DNA of 64,000 nt from assembly GCA_030844895.1 (NCBI GenBank), contig CM061233.1, positions 92,155,563 to 92,219,562 of the forward strand. The letters are read 5' to 3'. The translations under genes were made by a program, and so were the position numbers. Under the pieces are notes generated by a model. It had not been told where the DNA came from, did not search any database, and saw only the letters and a program-made list of their open reading frames with translations. Positions 47,547 through 59,122 of this stretch are shown piece after piece. The first letter of the stretch is position 1, and the number at the start of each line of letters is the position of its first letter. This DNA comes from Ambrosia x helenae. Its lineage: Eukaryota > Streptophyta > Magnoliopsida > Asterales > Asteraceae.

Positions 47547-49063
47547 TGTAACACCCCAACCGATGGCGGAAACATCGGGATGTCACGTATTGATGATTGT
47601 TCAGCAGCTCATGGTAAATAATAAATTTCATTATATGATTTAAATAAATTACATACAATTGTTCTACAAGAATTCGTACATCAAGTTGAATAAAACTATG
47701 CACACATCTTCAAGCATTAATTCAAATCTTCAAGCAAGTAGAACCTGAAACATGTTAAGTTGAAAATATTTTGGGTCAACAAAAGTTGGTGAGAATTACA
47801 TAGGTTTTGAAAATCGAATAAAATTGTTGTGCAATTCATGTGTCATGGCAAATCTAGTCCATATGTGAAAACATACTAGAAGTAAATCGAGTGCATAATC
47901 AACCCTTGTGACTGTTGTATTGTGGTACATCCCATACGCTAATGGTTCACTCGTTTATATTGCAGTAACAAACACCCACGCTACCTTTGTAGGAGGCACG
48001 TATCCGGGTGGGATTGTCAGTCCAATAGATCTATCAATGTATACCGTCGGCTGATCAATGTTAATGATTATGCTAGAATTGTGCTTACCCTAGTCATGTT
48101 CAAGACATAATGCAACATAGAAAAACACATAGACAAATTGATGATTGAATTGCGTAAATGATGTTGTAACATGTTTCACCCCAAAAATGGTGATAAATAG
48201 AAAAGGGGCTATGTAAAACTCACCTTAGCAAAATGTTATATCTGTTGAAAAATTGAATAGTGGTGTTGCCCAAATGTGTCAAGTATCACCCTATAATAAG
48301 GTAATAAATATGTCTAAGTCTATCTAGTCTACAAATGTATAAGTTCTAGGGCTTTGAATTTGGGGATAAATGCTCGTTTGATTAATATTAAAAATGTTTG
48401 ATAATTGAGAGAAATTTAGTAAATAAATAGACAAAAATCTTTTTATAAAATTTAAATTTAAGATGGTCACAATAATGTGTTTAAAGTATAAAAATAATTT
48501 TTACAAAATTATTTTCTTTAAAATAGAATATTAATTCTATTTATAACAATTTATGAAAATTTAACTTTAATATCTAAAAATACTAAAATTAAAGGATTAT
48601 TAGTTTAAAATTTATATTTCTGTTCTAAATAATCAGAAATAATTTGTATAAAATTTTGGTGCAAAAATATTAAAAGTTGGATTTATTATGATTTAATTAT
48701 GATTAAAACTAACAAAAATTGATTAAAAATAGTAAATAAATGATTTTTCTGAAATAAAAATCATTTCAAAAAAGTTTATTGTTATAAAAACTTATAATAA
48801 TTTTTGTGGAAATTTATAAAATTGTTTTGACATTTTAATAGAATTTTATAAATATAATAGATTAAACTTGATTTATTTATTAAATAAATTAAATAAATAA
48901 ATTTTTGAAAACTAAAAATCGTAAGTTAAACTTTTTCATCAGATTAACTTAAAGTAATTTTTGCAGAATTATTAAAGGAGTTTTAATATTTTAAAACGAA
49001 TTTATAAAATTATAAGTAATATATAATTAATTTTGATTGTAAAAACAAAATAAAGAAAAAGCT

Positions 49064-49140
49064 TTGCCACAGCCGGGACTCGAACCCGCGTGGCTCAGGT
49101 ATATGGCACCAGACACAACCACTTGGTCCAGACCAGTGGT
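49064..49140 (-). other. tRNA-like segment inside the solo LTR (minus)
   Basis: The minus strand has TGGACCAAGTGG, fitting a Pol III box A, followed about 35 bases later by GGTTCGAGTCCC, fitting a box B and T-arm. The acceptor stem does not close, so it is not called as a tRNA gene. Confidence 0.45.
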
Positions 49141-49729
49141 TGTGTTGGTTTCTGTTTATTAAAAATAAATAATAATAGTGAATCGTGTTCTTCCCCAAAA
49201 TAATAATCGAGCCCTAAGATTTCCAATCGATCAATTCACACATCAATAACCCAATTAACCTTAGGGCTATTGATGTGTGGATGCCGAAGATTAAAACCCA
49301 TCACAAAAATCACACTTACAATTATGTTTTGATACAGAACTGGTCGGTCAAGCCCACGGTCAAAAACGCGATCAATTATCAAGAACAGAAAGTTTTTAAG
49401 GGAAATTGGAGATTGAGAGATGAAGTTCGGCGAGTTGAGATGGTCCAGTAGTGTCCAATTTATAGTGATGATGCTTGGATTGGAAAGTTTGACCACGTTT
49501 TTAAAGTTTGACGCGTTATTAATCAAAATTGGAAACAATTGAACGGTAATTGACTAGCGTATAACTTGTAGATGACCGGAAATCACATTGCCAATCAATT
49601 CCTGATCAAATGCGAGTCAAGTGGTTGTGATCTTGGTAAATCGTGGATCTCAGTTGACTTTCCAAGTCAACTGAGATGGTTTTAAATCATGTTATAATTA
49701 TAATGTACCCTGATTGAAACAAGTTTCAA

Positions 49730-49803
49730 GGCTAGAGCAGCTGGTTGTGTGGATTTGTATGTTGAACCGGCTGAGGACTCGGGTTCGAACCCCGGCCTCA
49801 GCA
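49730..49803 (+). other. tRNA-like segment inside the solo LTR (plus)
   Basis: TAGAGCAGCTGG at 49733 resembles box A and GGTTCGAACCC at 49782 is a consensus box B. CTGAGG and CCTCAG flank the T-arm as a hairpin. It lacks a closing acceptor stem and a clear anticodon arm, so it is a tRNA relic or mimic. Confidence 0.45.
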
Positions 49804-49834
49804 TATATTTTTTTACAATTATAATTAACATATA

Positions 49835-49875
<41 letters not shown>

Positions 49876-49994
49876 GAATAATTATCATAGTATTAGGGTT
49901 CAAAATGCCACAAAATAATTAAATGCAAAAATAGAACTTGTCGTTTTTATCCAGATTATACGTAACGTACAATTATTTAACGCGAAATGTTACA

Positions 49995-52446
49995 CTGAAC
50001 CCACTGCCCAAACTACTGAACCAGCACCCCAACTTTCTGAACCAGATTTTGAAATAGCCAAACTTCTCTCTGGGCTAAAAGAGAAAGTCCCATCCACACA
50101 TGTCAGTCCCCAACAACCACATCAAACAGGGGACATAACCTCAGAATTTGACATGGATGTGGACACTCAAAGCCCTAACCAAAGAGATGAGGATGAACCA
50201 GGGTCTCTAAGCCCAAATTTAGAAACTCTTGGAACTTTTGAGGCTGCTACTACTCATTTACCACCCAGTGGTGGACCTGAGGATAGAAGTAACATAGCTA
50301 AGACCTCAACTGTGGCAACTACTGATGAAGGCTTAATGCATGAGGTAGGAAATCCTCTGAACCAAGAAAAAGAGGTACATGAGACAACTGAGTTGGGCTC
50401 AGCTCATGATGTAACTGATACAGTCCTCATTGAGGATGTAATCAGGGATTCAGATGATTCCATTGACTTGGATGATGTTTCAAAACACCAAACTACTGAA
50501 TTGACGGCTACAAGTGAAGGTCCTGCACCTGGTGTATCTATGCTCAAGAAGCTAGTCACACCAGATCAGGTTAAAGTCCACTCAATCCATGATTCCCCTA
50601 GAGTGGCATCTTCTGTACAAAAAGAAGATCAACCAAAAACACACCCCTCACTACAAATGCCTACCCAATTCCCTGGGAAAACAAGCATAGACATGAACCA
50701 GCTATGCAGCCCAGATGGTCCCTTATACCACATGATGAACACCCTCATCAAGAATCACTTCCAAACATACACAGCTAACTTGGAGCTGTCCATGAAGAAC
50801 CATTTTGGGGTGATACAGACAAAGATGAATGATCTGTCCAACAAGATTGACTTCAACAGCAAACAGATTGCTAATCTTACAGGTCAGTTCTCCCAAGCTT
50901 CAACTTCAAAAACTGATGAAGCCAAAAAGGGGGAGAAAATTAAGGAACCTATGGATACACTTGAAGCCAGGAGAAAGGCAAGAGTGGCTATCCTAGAAAG
51001 AGATCAAAGAGATCAAGCCAGAAAAGAAAAACTGGCCCAACAATTTGGTGTCTCTATTCAAGAAGTAGAAGATGCTGAAAAGACTGATGAATCCCAAGGG
51101 CACAATGAAGAAACCTCTGATGCTGAAAAGACTGAAGAATCAGAAAGTACTGAAGACAATCCTTCAGTAGTTGACAAACCTTCAGTTGTTGTCAACCCAT
51201 CAGAAGTTAACACTTCCAAAACTCAAACTGCTGAACAAGAGCCTTCCAGATCAACTGAACCTATTCAACCAACTTCTGTTCCTCCTAGGCCTATTACAAC
51301 AGTTACCACAATGACTGTACTAAACCATTCTCCAATCTCTCAATCAGCAGAACTACTTGAGAAGAGTTTAGTGGCAGCCCAAAAGAAGGCCAGAGAAGAT
51401 CAGATTTGGAAAACACTGGAAGAAAGGGATGACTTGGACCTAAGCCTGGATGAAAAGCTACAGGCTTATGAAGCTGAACTTCAAAGGCAGGCTAGCCTAG
51501 ACAAGATTGCTGAGGAAGATAAAAGACATCAACTGATGTCTTACATTACAAAGAACAGCAAAATCAAAGCCCACACTTTAAAGAGACTCTCCATGGAAGA
51601 GCTGACAAGAAGAGTCAACTTATTGCAGACAAACTTGCAACAAGTAAAGATACAAAAGCCAAGAGAGCTCAGATGATAGAAGAGTTAGTAGCAAATGGTT
51701 ATGGTTCAAAAGCCTCAGTGTCCAAATGGAAAGAAGAAAGATTAGTGGACACTTATAGAAAATATAAGACTGCAAGGGCTGCAAATCCAGAGAAGTTTCA
51801 AACTGCTGAAGTATCAACTTCAGTAGTTAGAACTTCTGGTGTTCAAAGAAGACCAGCTACTCAGAAGAAGAAATCATAGGAAAATGTGAAGACTAATTTC
51901 AGAATGGTACTACTAGAAGGTAGTACAGTAGTCCATTCTGACTTTGACATAGAAGAAAAACCTCTGATCACACAATTCAGGGATCCTTCCACCTTTGCCT
52001 ATCAAATTAAGAAAACCATCAAAGACAAACTTCACACTAAGGTAGTTACTGAACATCATTTACCAACCTTTCAACTACCTAATGTGATGCAACAACAACA
52101 AGGAAGTGAATCCCACCTGAGAGTCACTGAAGTTGAAAACATCCAACACTCAGGAGAAACCCAGGGTACCGCCATGGTTCCCTACACTTTAGACTTTGAC
52201 AAGTCTAAAGTACCAATCATCAGATGGTCCTTACTGATAACAACTCAGTACCTGTGACAAGAAGAGATCAGACAAGTAGAGCCTATAGGTCGATGAATGA
52301 TCTGAAGAAGCTATCAACTAAAGACCTGCTTACAATCCAACATCCAGAACCACAGAAAGGGTCTCTCACTGATGAACAGCTGAACCAGCTGAAGAATTCC
52401 ATGTTCAAAGGAATATGGAAAATTGTGAAGGACAGAAAAGAACAAT
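49995..52446 (+). pseudogene. Sirevirus extra ORF, second part
   Basis: After the solo LTR the extra ORF continues as an acidic, Ser/Thr-rich region. A long open stretch (to 51676) ends in a charged helical, coiled-coil-like region (about 50900-51660, with ARRKARVAILERDQRDQ and related Lys/Glu-rich runs). A frameshift near 51620 moves the frame, TAG follows at 51877, and another shift near 52220 precedes the tail STKDLLTIQHPEPQKGSL, ending at TAA 52446. No membrane anchor is evident. The product was probably a long accessory protein made from its own or a spliced RNA, as suspected for Sireviruses; its function is unknown. Confidence 0.75.
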
Positions 52447-52472
52447 AAGGAATTAGTAAGGTTTTGGCCTCA

Positions 52473-52489
52473 TCAATCCAGGGGGAGAT
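52473..52489 (+). other. Polypurine tract before LTR3
   Basis: CAATCCAGGGGGAGAT directly precedes the TG of LTR3, the same tract as before LTR1 and LTR2. Confidence 0.85.
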
Positions 52490-53186
52490 TGTTAGGACAA
52501 AAAGGATTGGTGAAACCACTTTTGCAAACCTTAGTCTAATTCACTTCTATCAAAATATTCTAAGTATAGAACTGTTGAAGAAGAAAGATCAAACTGCTGA
52601 AGAAGAGATTCCACAAGTACTGAAGAAGAGAAGTCATCAGAAGTTCTGAAGTTCAAACCAGACACTTCTACTGAAGAACTACTGAAGACAAACTACTCAT
52701 CAGTAGTTTGTCATTCATCAGTACTTATGAGAAGATCTTTTCCACCGCCTTTTTGTATCAGTAGTTTATTACTTTAGTATTACTTTTGCTTTATGTACAA
52801 GTTCCAAGACTGCAACTTGTTGCAACTTGTTTCTGAACTTGCTTTTTGGCAAGGTTCATGTATTTGTAAAGTCTATAAATAGAAGGGTTCATCCCTCTGT
52901 TTTAGACATTGATTTTAATACAGAAATCCTTCAACACATATTATTGTTATTTCCATTTCATATTTATTGAGAATCTGTCGAAGTGTTTCATTCTCATTCA
53001 ATACTTAGATTCTCAATAAATACTTATCATTTATTAGTTTTTTCAATCCAGGGGGAGTTACAACTCCTGTTGATAAGTGTAGCTTTAAACTCATAACATT
53101 CCGCTGTGCTATCACTGATCAAGAACTTGCTAAACACCTAAGTGTTCACTAGCAAGTTCAAACAAAAGAGCAATACTGATCCAACA
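52490..53186 (+). repeat. Sirevirus LTR3 (697 bp)
   Basis: It begins TGTTAGGACAAAAAGG and ends ACTGATCCAACA, about 1-1.5% different from LTR2 by eye. The TATA box is at 52873 and the palindrome at 52689-52710. It is not followed by a primer-binding site. The next bases (TACACATATTTT) align with the post-pol leader of the family at about 46020, so LTR3 abuts the interior of another family member. Confidence 0.95.
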
Positions 53187-54799
53187 TACACATATTTTTT
53201 TCTTTCACTTACATTATTACTAATATATCACAAACCTCTGAATAAAAAATAGAAATAAACTTCTGATGTACAAAACATCATAATGGGGATATTTTCAGAA
53301 AAAATGATTAACTTCTGATAAAATAATCTTCAGATGTTATGAATAAGTGTTTATAAATTGTTCTCATCAGTTTTTAACAAACTACTGAAGAGAAATGGGA
53401 ACTACTGATGAATAATCTTCTTCATTAGCAGTTTTGTCAATAAGGGTAAATCAGACATTTCCCATTTCAAAAGTTTGACCTAGGGCGGTTATAAACTTTT
53501 GATAAACAGTTTTTCTCATACTTATCTTTTCAAAAAGCAAAATTTCCCTCTTTCTCTCTCAAAACACTCGCAAACCCTCCCCTACAACATCAAAAACATT
53601 ATTCGATCCACAAACACCATGGCTCTTGTACTGAAACTAGGACATAACCAACAAGGTTACTTCGTGAAGGATGAAGTCTAGTCTCAATATGACGAAATCA
53701 TTTATTTAGCCGTCAAATCCCAATACAACACAGCTTTCACCATTGATCCTCCAATTCACATTCAAACTCTTAATGAGTTCTGGGCAAACGCCAAGGCGGT
53801 GACTGTGAACAACAAGGTGATTTCCCTAAAATCAACTATCCAAGGGAAAGTTATGGCAATCACACCAGCCACTTTGCGAATAAGGCTTGGTTTAGATGAT
53901 GCTGATGCACCAGAAAATTTTCCCAATTCTGAAATTCTGTTAACCATGACAGATTGTGGTTACCAAGGTACTCTCTCACATGCTACAATCTATAAGAAAT
54001 TTTTTAGTCCAAAATACAAACTTTTGTTTCATTAAATAATCATGTGTTTAAGTCCCAAAACTGGATCTTATGATCAGATGCCCTCTACTTTTCAACCTAT
54101 TTTTCATTCCATTGTGAATGAAACAAAATTCAGGGCATCAGCACTTTTCTTTAATGAGTTGGTGTTGCATCACCAAAATACTAAAAAGAAATTTTTGTTG
54201 TACCCAAGATTTGTTATGCATTTCATAATAAAAGAACTTAGTGAGGGAATACTTGTTGGTAAATCTTCAAAATTAAATCCTTTAACATCACAAGTATTCT
54301 CTAGGCATAACAAACCGGTAACTTTGCCAGAAGATGACCAATAGGAACAAGAACCAGTCCTCCATGGAACCTACATCTTCCAAACCCTCACCTAAAAAGG
54401 CCAAGAAACCCAAACAACAAAAATCAAAACCCACCAACCCTAAAAGAAAGAAAGGTAGTATAGGAAGTTGAGATGCCTGAAACTGCTGATGTGCAATCTG
54501 CACTTGTCAAAGATGTGACTGAAACATTCTCTCAGTCTCATCCATCTCAAACCCCCAAAAGAGCACCAATCACCATTTTATTTCACAGGAAGAAAACAAA
54601 AAAGGCCGTAACTACTGACCCTTTACCCAAAACTACTGAATCAGAAATATCACACACCACCATAGAAATTGCCAAACTTCTCTCTGGGCTAATAGAAACA
54701 ATCCCATCTGAACATGTCAATCTCCAACAAACACATCAAACTGCGGATAAAACCATCAGAAACAGACATGGATGTGGATGTTAATAGCCCTATCCTAAG
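53187..54799 (+). pseudogene. Sirevirus copy 3: leader and start of extra ORF, decayed
   Basis: 53187-53618 aligns with the copy 2 leader. The extra ORF starts at ATG 53619 (MALVLKLGHN) and is broken by TAG near 53680, TAA near 54034, TAG near 54342 and a frameshift near 54455. The domain with EFWANA, GYQGTLSHATI and YPRFVMHFIIKEL is recognisable. It lacks the whole gag-pol region and is cut off at 54799 by the minus-strand retroelement LTR. It is probably the far side of the older element into which the younger one went. Confidence 0.82.
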
Positions 54800-55104
54800 T
54801 GTTAGTCCAGAATCCTCTCTACGGGTATCAAACACGTACACAATCAAAGGCGGAAACAATGAATGTGTAGTAAGAACAAAGAAGAAACATCAAATGCTTG
54901 ATTGTATTGAAAAGTGCACATGAGTTCTCTGAGTCGTCTGGTACACGCACGGTTAATAGAACAAAACACTAGCAACCCAAAACAACCAATGAAACCCCTA
55001 TTTATAGTTACTATAGGCGGTCATCATACATGGGCCAACAAGGCCGAACCCAGTATTATACTAACCCAAGACAACGCAAACCTCCAAAATCTAGCCCAAC
55101 AACA
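54800..55104 (-). repeat. 3' LTR of a minus-strand LTR retrotransposon (305 bp)
   Basis: On the minus strand it begins TGTTGTTGGGCTAG directly after the polypurine-like CCTAGGGGGA and ends GGACTAACA. It has TG and CA ends. On the plus side it follows CTAAG of the Sirevirus copy. The matching 5' LTR is not in the window, so the target duplication cannot be tested. A TATAAATAG-type box occurs on the minus strand at about 55002-55011. Confidence 0.7.
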
Positions 55105-55136
55105 TCCCCCTAGGTTTGTGTTGACTTGGTGTGTCT

Positions 55137-57946
55137 CTACTGCTTCTTGCTGCGCTTCTTGGAGCTCTTCTTCTCCAATGCCTTCTTCCATTCTTCAGAC
55201 GACTTTCCAACATATGGACCAAACAATCCAGTCTCCACTCTTCCTCTGTTATCAGATGCCAATCCCAGTCTAGCTATTTGAGCCACAGCACTAGTAAACG
55301 ACTTAGCACAAGCTTCATATGTAGGATCACATTGAATCTGATGTTTCACCAGGATTTGAATATCTTCAGAATGCAAACTCATCAGATCTTTGGCATCAAA
55401 CACTCTTAGCTCATCACTGTCACAAACAATCACCGCAGATCTAGAGGTAGGATCATAGACCCAGAACCTCATATCCTTCAAGCATCCTCTGTCCATTGGC
55501 CTAGGCAAAGGAATGGTCTTCATCTTTTCAGTAGGGGGCACTGAACTGTTTTGAACGGCTTTCCTTCTGCAGTCAATAAACCCTTATACTCCACCAAAAG
55601 CGAGCCCGCGGTCTTCATATCCCTGAAATTCACCTTCGCTTGCTCCTGAATCTTCCTATGAAATATGCTTCCAATATTATTTCTTGGGCTTCTCGTCTGA
55701 TTAATAAAAGGAGCTCTTGCAAGTTCTGCCAAATCGATCTTGGTCCAGGAGTTGATGGCAGAAGTAGAAGCATAATACTTAACAGCTCCATTTCCTCTGT
55801 GAACGACAAAAACCCCCTTGTCATCATTATATCTCCAACACTCTATTCCTGTTCGATTTCCATAAGTATCAAATCGATCTCTGGTAATAGTCACGAATCT
55901 TTCAGGATGCTCCTCCATGGGATCAATAGATGGCTCAACTGTATTGTTGAGAACATAAGTGCTTCCAGGACGACGATCTCTCACTTTAGGAACTTGATCT
56001 TCAAAATATTTCTTCATATGTTCTTCATGTTCCTTTTCTGATCTTTCACGCTCAGCAGGAGTCATAACCTTTTCAACAAATGATGACGTCTCTGAAAACT
56101 CCTTTCCAAACTTGTTCTCCAGTTTCTGAGTCAAGTTAAGCAGTCTAGCTGAAACTTCACCTAATCCTGACTCCAATTCAGCAATCTTTTGATTCTTTTC
56201 CGTGACCGTCTCCATCAAACTCTGCACCTGAGCAGTTAGCCATACATTCTCAGTCTCCAGCTTCAGCACTTTGGTCTGTAATCTATGAACATCCACTTCA
56301 GCAAAAATGTCTTCTTCGCTGTCAATTCCTTCCTGATTAGTCTCTCTCTTCATTTGTCAAGAATTCAACGTCCACATGTTTTCCCTGTTCTTTATCAGCT
56401 AGAAAGGCCATCTGAGCTCTTTGAAAAGCTTCCTCATCAAATAAAACCTTACTCGAACCAGAAGCACCAGAAGATCCAGCTTCTTCATTTACTCTCCCTG
56501 TGATTGGTGCCTTGCTCATGAATTGAGAAAATGATTCGGTTGCAGTTGCAGGCACAGTAGTGGAGCTAATAACACCAACAGGAATATCAGTTGAAGCACC
56601 AGCATCAGTCATGACAGCATCAGCAACAGTAGAAATAGTTTTAGCAACAGGAACTGAAACATCAGTAGTAACAGTCAACCTGGGATCTCTTTTGCTTCTC
56701 TTTCTTGGTCTCAAATTAGAATTGGGGTCTTCAGCAACTTCATCAATAACCAATGTCTCGACTGCAACATTGGATGGAGGAATCCTTTGTTTAGCCTCAC
56801 GAACTATGTTCAGGATGCTCGAAAGCACTTCTGCTTGAGGAATAGCAACCTCAGATGCAGCAGTGTTGGGATCTTCATTCACAATTTCTTCTCCAAGTGT
56901 CACTGACTGTACTTCAGCATTCTCAATAATAAAATCATCTATCTCCTCTTCATTCAAATCATCAAAATCAAAGTTCTCAAACTATTCTTCGTCATTTCCC
57001 AAAGTCTTCTCATCATCTTTCACTACTTCCTCATCTTCAATTTTCACTTCAGTCAAATCAACGTTTTCAGGAGGAGAACGTAGCTTAGTAGGTGGTGGTT
57101 CGACAATCTGAACATCATGTTCTTCAGCAACAAGTGCAGATGGCAAGGCTGAGGCTTCTTCAACAATCTCACTGAACTTTCCAAACTTAATCAGTGGAAA
57201 TTTTCCTGTAAAAATCTGCCTTGAGTCTTTACGAACCTGCCTAATTAATCCAAAGATTTGAGAAGCCATGCATTTCTTATCATATGTTTCAATTGTCCTC
57301 TCAAGCTTTGGATACTTGGACCCTAGAATCATCTGCACAAATCTTGGAAACTTGTAGAAATATTTCTTGTTGAGGGTCTTCACATTTGCCAACATATCCT
57401 CAAAAATGCACTTTGAGTAATTATAATCCCATCCCTCAATCAATGCCGCTATTCCAGAAGCATATTTTACTCCCATCTGATCTTGCCCACTTTTGTTGCC
57501 GCCCAAGCTTGCCAAAAACATATGCACCAATAATCTCCAATAGCTCGGAAATAACTTCTTCAAGTAGGGTGGTACTGCCAGTTCACCTTCGTATCCCATT
57601 CTTTTCAGCATGGGAACAAGTTTATCTTTTGAGAAGCTAACATGATCATTTGGAGAATCACCAAAAAGTAAGACGTCTCGAGATTCTTGCTCAGAAATAG
57701 TCACCTCAGTTCCTCGACCCTTGATCGAACCAGAGTATCTCCCTTCTTAGCCACTGAGTTGTCCCAAAATTCAGTGATCCAGTCAGCGAGAATAACTAGA
57801 TTTTCTCTCATAGCGTGTGAGACTCTACAAGTGTTAAGCCCCACAACCAGAGACTTGAATTCCTGCATATGCTCCTCAGGAGGATCAGATAGATAACACA
57901 CCACATTATGACTGTTCTCGAACGTGGGCACATGAGGAGTTGTCAT
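55137..57946 (-). pseudogene. Extra ORF of the minus-strand retroelement, frameshifted
   Basis: Five minus-strand frames lie end to end: 57946-57701, 57704-56982, 56957-56337, 56353-55520 and 55541-55137. They need about three frameshifts and one stop (TAG near 56979) to be read as one long protein. From the N-terminus: a helical domain with ITEFW, FGDSPNDHVSF, GYEGEL and FYKFPRFVQMIL; an acidic Ser/Thr/Pro-rich region with a basic RPRKRSKRDPR patch; a coiled coil (about 56300-56090); and a C-terminal domain with FVTITRDRFDTYG and a Lys-rich end. The first domain parallels the Sirevirus extra ORF. No gag or pol is present. Function unknown. Confidence 0.7.
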
Positions 57947-58118
57947 TTTTGCACAAAATAAATTGGATTAGACATCAAGATTTAAACATCAAGATTCTAA
58001 GAGATTAAAACATGGTTTTATGAGCCCCCCTCTTTCATATTTCAAAAAGATGTTTGGATCCATATTGATATTCGGTTAAGGTCCATTGGGCTTCACATCA
58101 ACGAACAGGCCCAAAACA
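57947..58118. other. Leader upstream of the minus-strand extra ORF
   Basis: Non-coding sequence that would precede the extra ORF on the minus strand. Nothing specific is recognised in it. Confidence 0.35.
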
Positions 58119-58523
58119 GGTGAGTTCGAGTCATTTAAGGGTGTTCGAGGGTAGTTTGGTAAAAAGACAGGTGTGTTCGAGGTGGAGAAATGAGTTCAAG
58201 GGCACGTTGGTCATTGTTATCATAGTTCGATGAGCAGATCTGAGTTCGAGGGTATTTTGGTCATTTGCCCTTCGAGTTCGATGAACAAGTCTATGTTCGA
58301 GGGCATTTCAGTCATTTGTCATCTGAGTTCGATGACCATATCTGTGTTCGAGGCAAAATTGTAAATATCATATGAGTTCGACCCAAGAGATAGTGTTCGA
58401 GGGCAGTATGGTTAATTCACACGGGTGTTCGAGGATAATTTTGTAAATGTTGGATGAGTTCGACAGAAGGAATAGTGTTCGAGGGCAGCATCGTCAATTT
58501 GCATGGGAGTTCGAGGGCATTCT
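58119..58523. repeat. Minisatellite of about 50-bp GTTCGAGG units
   Basis: Alternating GAGTTCGATGA and GTGTTCGAGGGCA phrases recur about eight times with a period near 50-51 bp, with diverged spacers ending in TTGGTCATTTG or TTGTAAAT. It ends exactly where the Cassandra element starts. Confidence 0.8.
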
Positions 58524-58608
58524 TGTAACATCCGGCCCCTCTCACCACCAATATTGTCCGCTTTGCCCCGATGGGTTGCCCATCCAGAGCTCACGGATTT
58601 TTTTTGGT

Positions 58609-58712
58609 CGCCCCAGTGGAGACTTCCCAGGAGGTCACCCATCCTGATACTACTCCACCTGAGCACGCTTAACTGTGGAGTTCTCCTCTCATCCACTAGC
58701 ATTAAGCCCAAA
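58609..58712 (-). other. 5S rRNA-derived sequence in the Cassandra left LTR
   Basis: The minus strand contains AGTTAAGCGTGCT and then GGATGGGTGACCTCCTGGGA, the internal control region of plant 5S rRNA. The 5' third is degenerate (CTTAATGCTAGTGGATGAGA). It could bind TFIIIA, but it is part of the LTR and not a 5S gene. Confidence 0.9.
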
Positions 58713-59017
58713 ACGCGTTGGTGATTTAAGAGGCTTTGGATTACTTATGAACCAAGGATCTCTCCTGGCCACGGCCGATGTGGGATTTGTCTAGGGTGTC
58801 ATACAAAGGTCAATGTTAATCTTCTCAGAAATCAGTACTATTACAATCACCCCCCCCATTAGGGACTCATCGTCCTCGATGAGGTTTGCCCCACCATCCC
58901 GAACGACACAAGAGTGGCTCTGATACCATTTGTAACATCCGGCCCCTCTCACCACCAATATTGTCCGCTTTGCCCCTATGGGTTGCCCATCCAGAGCTCA
59001 CGGATTTGTTTTTGGTC

Positions 59018-59122
59018 GCCCCAGTGGAGACTTCCCAGGAGGTCACCCATCCTGATACTACTCCCACCTGAGCACGCTTAACTGTGGAGTTCTCCTCTCA
59101 TCCACTAGCATTAAGCCCAAAA
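59018..59122 (-). other. 5S rRNA-derived sequence in the Cassandra right LTR
   Basis: It is the same 5S-like stretch as in the left LTR, with one extra C in the middle (TACTCCCACC). The GGATGGGTGACCTCCTGGGA box is intact. Confidence 0.9.

Larger units (their letters stand above)
47547..49994 (-). mobile_element. Solo LTR of a Gypsy-like element (2448 bp)
   Basis: It spans TGTAACACCCCAACCGATGG to CGAAATGTTACA with the perfect 5-bp target duplication CTGAA (47542-47546 and 49995-49999). The left end is nearly identical to that of the 29891 LTR, so the two families are related and this copy likely has the same minus orientation. No internal sequence remains, so LTR-LTR recombination is the probable origin. 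A (TA)n run lies at about 49838-49872. No gene is seen inside. Confidence 0.93.

Noticed and set aside
49730..49803. Functional tRNA gene
   Set aside because: Box A and B are present but no closing acceptor stem or anticodon arm could be folded, and it lies inside a solo LTR.
46530..52446. Calling the Sirevirus extra ORF an envelope gene
   Set aside because: No signal peptide, transmembrane anchor or cleavage site is visible; position alone is not enough.
58609..59122. Two genuine 5S rRNA genes
   Set aside because: The 5' third is degenerate and each copy sits in a Cassandra LTR with primer-binding site and polypurine tract.
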